DNA of 64,000 nt. Source: Azadirachta indica. Taxonomy: Eukaryota > Streptophyta > Magnoliopsida > Sapindales > Meliaceae. A program made the position numbers and the translations under genes. Under the pieces are notes generated by a model. That model had not been told where the DNA came from, made no database searches, and saw nothing but the letters and a program-made list of their open reading frames with translations. Positions 58,447 to 64,000 of this stretch are shown here, piece after piece; position 1 is the first letter of the stretch, and each line of letters opens with the position of its first letter. The stretch is from positions 13,517,475 to 13,581,474 of the forward strand of contig CM040441.1 in assembly GCA_022749755.1 (NCBI GenBank). The letters are read 5' to 3'.

Positions 58447-59857
58447 GCAAATCATTCCATAAAACAGTAAAGAAGACGTTGTATTTATCACGTAACTTGA
58501 TTTCAACCATTTGTGTGTATATTAACTCCACAAAGAGCCCTGGCCATGACATTTGGTTTTGAAAATTTTGCTGAAAGCTTCGCCAAATCAGATATCCAAA
58601 AGCTGAAATTGTATTTTTTGTCCATATTCAGTTTGATTCTTTTATTTCTTCACATAACTTGATCTAGTTTTCAGATTGTATTTCACAATTGTTCATGTGC
58701 AGATATGCTTTTTAACTTACGTGTGTTATTTGTACATGGCTGTAAACATAGTAGATGTGGTTGGATTATGTTTTTGCTGGTTTCATTGATTTTGACCGCA
58801 TACTTTGAACCAAAATATAAGCACAAAATTGATTTATTTTTTATTAATTTATTCTGCTGCCATTTGACAGATAACTTGTCTGTTTAAAATTTACAGAGTA
58901 GACACTCAAATTTGTTTATTTCTGTAAGTACACGGTATCCATCGTTCTAAATATGCTTTTTCTGCAAGTGATCTCTTGGTAGCCTAAACTTATTGTTGAA
59001 TTGAAACAAGAAACGAAGTCCATTAACATCTTACCTTGTAGAAACCTATCATAAAATAATGAAAATTTGAATTTCTATTCAATCACTTCCTCTCTGAGTT
59101 GACTATCATTAATTGCACGCATTAGTTGAGTTGGCAACAAGAGAGATCTTGAGCTTGGAATTTATAATACTTCTTATGACCAACGACAGTTAATACAAAC
59201 AAGACTTTAAATTGAATTTACCTGTTCCATCGTCTATGTGGGTCTCGAGGTAAAGCAATTCCAGTTCTGATAAATTTTACTGTAGAGTTAGATGGAAAAA
59301 AGCACAGCCCACTCATTTGCTTCTTACGATTTCCTTTTCGGGCAGAAGATAACATCCTCTCTGATTTATAATGGAGAATCAGAGCATATGGTGTCCAGAG
59401 CTTTCTCTTATACCAAAAATAATTCAACATTCATTAATGCGAAAAAAAAAAAATGCTAAGGCCATTGAATCAGATTCCTCTACCGCTGGCTGTCTGAACC
59501 CTTTTGTAGGACCCCGTAACTCAGAATCCCTGCATCCTGCATGTGCCATCTCTGCTCACATCTTATTTCCAATCCATGATAAGCCAGAGAAAATGCAACG
59601 TTTCAAAATTATACAACAATTATAACCCAACAAAAATAATGTTAATAAAAGTCAGAATTTACATTGTAATACATCTCAGATCCAATATCATCAACATTAA
59701 TCTACTAAACAATGAAACAGAGGCCCAAAAAGAAAAAAATTGTGAAATTTAGAATGAAATGAAAGAAATGAAAAGGAAATGAATACACATTAGACAATAC
59801 TACGTATCATATAGAATATTTCTGCTACAAATTTCCCTCTTCTTCCTGAGTTTCATT
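58447..59857. other. Convergent 3' region
   Basis: Lies between the 3' ends of the malectin/LRR gene and the DUF1645 gene. It should contain both 3' UTRs. No further gene was seen. Confidence 0.55.
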
Positions 59858-60589
59858 TCACCTCTCTAATCTTCCTTTCTTGAGAGGAAATAGAGGTGGC
59901 AAAGCAGTGCTCTTCACTTGTGTACAAATGGGAACATTTATCATCGGCCTGATTCTAATGCTTGCTGATCTTGTTCTTTCTAATCCTTTTTTAATCCTCT
60001 TAACATGCTTATCCCTGTTCCCAGAACCTTCTTTCCCTTCATCTGTGGTAACAATATCAGCTAGTGAACTAGAAGAAGATGATGTTGAGGAGGAAGAAGA
60101 AGAAGGTGATAGAGAAGAAGCACGTTGCTTCTTTAGCCTCAGCAACTCTTTCCATAAAACGGTGCACTTTGGTGGCCTTGGAGATGGGTCATCATCAACA
60201 AACCAATTCACTCTAGTCTCTGTAGCTTCCTTGTTAATAACCTCTTCCTCTTCATCTTCACCATCTTTTGGTTTGAGACTGATTTTGTTCAGCTTTTCAG
60301 AATGCTGTATTTGCCAAAAAGGAAGGAGCTTTCCTTCAAAGAAAAGCTCATCGGCAGTAAGCATGTTCTGGCTACTCGCGTTGTTTGAAAGAAACTCAAA
60401 ATCTGGATTCCTTCCCTTCTCCTTCTCTTGATCTCTTCCTTCCTGGTGATGAGACTGAGGAGTAATGGAAATGAAGTTAGTTTCATCAAGAAAATCAGCA
60501 GAAAAAGAAATTCTTGGACTTGTAGGCGGCTGCTCATTAATGGATCTAGCAGTTGCTTCACTTGCTTGAACAATTTCTACAGAAACCAT
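59858..60589 (-). CDS. DUF1645 family protein
   Basis: A 243-residue single-exon protein. Start at 60589 (MVSVEIVQ) is chosen because homology begins there; the open frame continues 70 codons upstream, but only through the (GATA)9 repeat and leader. Recognisable DUF1645 blocks are PRISFSADFLDE near residue 25, DFEFLS near 63, a TADELFFEGKLLPFW block near 80, KCTVLWKELLRLKKQ near 140, a long serine-rich linker, and the C-terminal LPPLFPLKKG. It is highly charged and low-complexity, without membrane segments. Members of this plant-only family are linked in rice to stress tolerance and grain length (SGL); the biochemical function is unknown. Confidence 0.92.
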   Translation of the reverse strand: MVSVEIVQASEATARSINEQPPTSPRISFSADFLDETNFISITPQSHHQEGRDQEKEKGRNPDFEFLSNNASSQNMLTADELFFEGKLLPFWQIQHSEKLNKISLKPKDGEDEEEEVINKEATETRVNWFVDDDPSPRPPKCTVLWKELLRLKKQRASSLSPSSSSSSTSSSSSSLADIVTTDEGKEGSGNRDKHVKRIKKGLERTRSASIRIRPMINVPICTQVKSTALPPLFPLKKGRLER

Positions 60590-60653
60590 ATTGATTATAT
60601 TATTATTTTCTTCTTTCGTTGGGAAGAAGAACAAGGTGTTTTTGGGTGTGGTG

Positions 60654-60654
<1 letters not shown>

Positions 60655-60690
<36 letters not shown>
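60655..60690. repeat. (GATA)9 microsatellite in the DUF1645 leader
   Basis: Nine uninterrupted GATA units between the TATA box and the start codon, so probably transcribed as a CTAT-type repeat in the 5' UTR. Confidence 0.95.
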
Positions 60691-60691
<1 letters not shown>

Positions 60692-60728
60692 CTGCAGTGT
60701 ATGAAGAGAAGTGCATGAGGAAGTAAGC

Positions 60729-60738
60729 GATATATAAA
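60729..60738 (-). promoter_or_regulatory. Candidate TATA box of the DUF1645 gene
   Basis: Minus-strand TTTATATATC about 140 bp upstream of the start codon, just beyond the GATA repeat. Confidence 0.5.
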
Positions 60739-60769
60739 GGTAGGAAGCAGGGGATAAAGGGGAAAAATA

Positions 60770-63700
60770 TATAATGAGTTGTAGTGAAACTTTAATCAAT
60801 TTGTCTTGTTATTGCTACTGAAATGTTTTGGACGGTGAGATTATTAAAATTAAGTGGTCCGGTGAAGGCGAAACAATTGAGTTAAGCTCCTGTTTAAGAA
60901 TACGGGAACAGCACATGCACACCTTTTCCTACTAAATGACAATATCCTTTTTTTTTTTTTTTTTTTTTACTTTATATACTTTTATTTTTGCATGCCTTCC
61001 TAATCCTAAATGATATTCATGCCTACACATCAGCTTTGATAAATTATTTACTTTTACTTGAACGGTAATTGTCAGTAGCCACCCACCCGGGTCTCTCCCA
61101 AAATTATGGATTATTGTCACATATTTAAAATTCAGATGAAGTAAGTTATAATAATTATAGAATCAAATAATAAATATTAGTAAAGTATTTAAAAATTAAT
61201 ATTAGTAAACACTTTTTCTTTTGATTTTGCTTTTAAGAATTAGGCAAAAAAACTAGTAGTAAGCATACTCTTAATTTTTTTTTTTTTCAAAAATAAAAAT
61301 GAACTTAAAAATGATTCATAATGAAAACAAAAAAATACTGTGCTTCATACATAAAATTATTTAGAGATAAATAGACGTTTCACAAAAAATTTTTTTTTAT
61401 TTGCAAAAACAAATAATTGTTATCAATAAATATTCATTTTTATTTGATAATTACTATTTATTTACTAACTATTTCCTTTATACTTAACGTAATTTTTTTT
61501 TTAATATTTGTCAAATAAAAATCAAATCATTTCAATACCAAAACTGTCAAATCTATCCATTGTAATTTACCAACTAATTAATCTTACAATTTCAACTATC
61601 AAATTTCAAGGTAAATACAAAATCATAAAGCATATTAAAGTAAAAAAAAAAAATACTTAGAATTTCAACCTAATTTTTTTAAGGTATGACAAATTTTCAA
61701 CTTAGAGATTTTAAATTTGATTTCTATAAAATACAAAAACCTTCCAATTTAATATAGTTTTATATTTTGTAGATTCCAAAATTTATGAATTTTATCAAAA
61801 ATGGGATCGAACGGTTTCCTTAATTGCGATTTATAATCACTTGTCTTGGTCAATCACACGCTACTTAATATAGTCCCAGGCGGTAAGCTTGATTTTGAAA
61901 CTTTTGATATTCTCTTTAACAAAAGTATAAATGAGACTTCACAAGATTTTAGTGCAATAATGATCAGGAAAAAAATTATATATATATATTTTTTATGCAT
62001 AAATTTGTTTGAGACAGTATTTAGCTCTAAGAAGGAAATGTAGCGTGATAAAATTTTAACCTAGATTATATTTTCCAAACTAATGGCAATTAATTATTAT
62101 TAATGTTGGATTAGTCAAGATAGATAAGCTTTTGTTAGTTTGACTAAATATTTTCTTGCAGGTACATAACATGGGATGAGAGTAGTCCCACGCACGTGCT
62201 CACATGAGACTAATTTCTAGCCATGTGACACCTTAATCATAGATATACATATTCCAATTATTTTTACCATTATACCCTTATCAAACAGTTTGTTAAATGT
62301 TTGGTACACCGTAATTTTCTTATCAAATGAAGGGTCTTCTCGTCATTTGAAGAAAAAGTACAAGTGGCGGGTATCATGTCCAGTTCTTAAAAGGCTTCCA
62401 TTAAGATTTGGATATCCATAATTAATTTCCAGACAGCTAATAGAAATTAAATATCTTGAGGTAAAAATAAAATCAGATAAACTATTTTTTTTTTCTTTTT
62501 TATGAAAAAGTGATTAGATTATTATTAACTAATTGTTTAATTAATTAATAAGATAAGCATAACATTGTTTCTGATACAGGGCAAAATTGTGGTGTGGTCC
62601 TGCAGTGAGACTGAGTTTGAGAGGGCTTTCTGTCTTATAATTTAGTGAAGGAGACAACAATGTTAAATGCATTCACAGAGCTGATCAATAAACGACAAAA
62701 CTAAACATGTGAATGATGATACATTAAAACCGATATTAACATCAATTATGTGATTGCATTTGCATTACTTACGTTTGTTCCTGATTCGCAATGTCAATTC
62801 TCCATTAATTAATCCATTTATTAGCAACTAAACATGTTTGCTCTGTTTGTCCATCCATGACAATGACAATTTTTAATAAGAAAAAAGAAATGTAATAAAA
62901 TTTCATGCAATCAATATGGTTTGGGACAAGTAGAATCGAAGAGTTGTGTAAGAATGAGGTAGCAAGCTGAGAATTGAGATTGGTTATGGTAAGACCAAAG
63001 TAGGGTAACTTAGTACAATCGGTGTGATTGTGATGGGGCATTCGATAGAATTGAGTTGAGTTAGTTTGTTGGAAAAAAGGAAAGGGACCTACAATGTTTT
63101 TGGGAAATACCAATTGACCCGCAAAACACTCCAATGAAAAGAAGCAAACTCAGAGTGGGGGGTAAGGCAAATGCTAAGCTAAATTCAGCAAATCAAGGAG
63201 GACCATTCGTTCACTGTACTATTTATTATACATACATGTAATTTTTGTAATTTGTATTAAATACAGATTAAAGAAAGGATTAAGTTATGGTTTTATGGAA
63301 AAGCCAAGCTGTTAACATGAAAACTGTTTTCTGTTTTAGATGCTGCCATTGCAACATTATTTTATTGTTATTATTATTTATCGTCATCATCATTCAGCTT
63401 TGACCTGTGGAAATATGTATAAGCTGTTCATGGAGGACCCCATTTCTACCTTTGGCTTTGACTCACTTTATCATTTTATTAATTTAAATAATAGGGTACT
63501 CACTATTATGCATGCAAATATATCTTAACTTTCAAATTCTTTTTTTTTTTCGTTTACAATCTTTAAATTTTTTAGTTATAATTCTAAACTGTTAAATATA
63601 CTGAGAATTGTGACGAAAATTTTATAAATTATAATGAAAAAATTATTAAAAAAAAAAATCAAAAGATGTGTGGTGCACACTTGTGCATGTTAATATATCC

Positions 63701-64000
63701 TACCCTAATTAATTGGGGGAAACTGAAAAAGGACATTTTGTGTGAGGCGGAGAGAGGATGAGTCATAAGTTGGGCTGAACTGAATCTGCCTAATTGTACA
63801 ATTGAGTAGTTTAAATCCGCCGAATATGAACAGTAATTTTCTGTTAATCCACCAAATTAGTGAGGCAGTGAATAAATGAATCGTCAGGTTTGGCTGAATT
63901 TGCCTTATTAATTGTACATTTAGTAGCTTAGGTTGTTCAAGCAATTAATTAATAGGGTTGTTATGTAAACGAATCATCGAGTTGGCTTAAATTTGCCTAA
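60770..64000. other. AT-rich spacer to the window end
   Basis: No supportable gene. It contains homopolymer T and A runs (for example a T run at about 60951-60968), and only short open frames without recognisable homology. Confidence 0.55.

Noticed and set aside
59880..60431. A plus-strand open frame of 183 codons
   Set aside because: Antisense of the DUF1645 gene; the minus-strand frame carries the family motifs.

Overview
This window looks like nuclear DNA of a eudicot plant: introns with GT-AG borders, AT-rich spacers, plant retrotransposons with initiator-tRNA-Met primer sites, a plant pararetrovirus relic and plant-only protein families. Citrus or a close relative is my guess from overall character. 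That is inference, not shown by the sequence.

From 0 to 40 kb lies a decaying tandem array of intronless alpha/beta-hydrolase genes of the plant carboxylesterase (CXE) / 2-hydroxyisoflavanone-dehydratase-like / GID1-related family, all on the minus strand. I count nine loci. Three have a complete HGGG / GDSAG / Asp / His catalytic set (15966-16940, 27469-28437, 39215-40183). One is full length but has lost a glycine of the oxyanion motif (30656-31630). One is a near-identical copy of the first with a frameshifted N-terminus and a duplicated 3' end (25075-26062). Four are clear pseudogenes (661-1053, 9250-14022, 24172-24605, 28940-29763).

The array is broken up by mobile DNA. A Copia element interrupts the first CXE relic (1-660). 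A complete but decayed Copia element has LTRs and a 5-bp target duplication (1126-6744). A long-TIR Mutator-like MITE has a 9-bp target duplication (7301-8294). A 5'-truncated Copia lies inside a CXE (9380 to about 13150). There is a second long-TIR AT-rich element (14208-14950), a decayed Ty3/gypsy chromovirus (17535-23464) and a probable solo LTR (26827-27171). At 32780-38213 lies an endogenous caulimovirid of florendovirus-like layout (coat, protease, RT, RNase H, second ORF), heavily broken and lacking a recognisable movement-protein region.

From 40 to 44 kb is a spacer with diverged duplicated blocks. Single-copy genes follow: an ARM-repeat/BTB protein like ARIA/ABAP1 (44217-50863, minus, 18 exons found, terminal exon not found), a malectin-like/LRR protein (53374-58446, plus, 9 exons with an apparent 1-bp frameshift in exon 7), and a DUF1645 protein (59858-60589, minus). 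The rest, to 64 kb, is AT-rich spacer.

I see no operon-like or wholly new system. The most interesting content is the history of the CXE array: microhomology-mediated deletion and duplication, near-identical paralogues, a shared promoter block, and repeated insertion of transposons into its members. The structure at the junctions of the viral relic is also notable.
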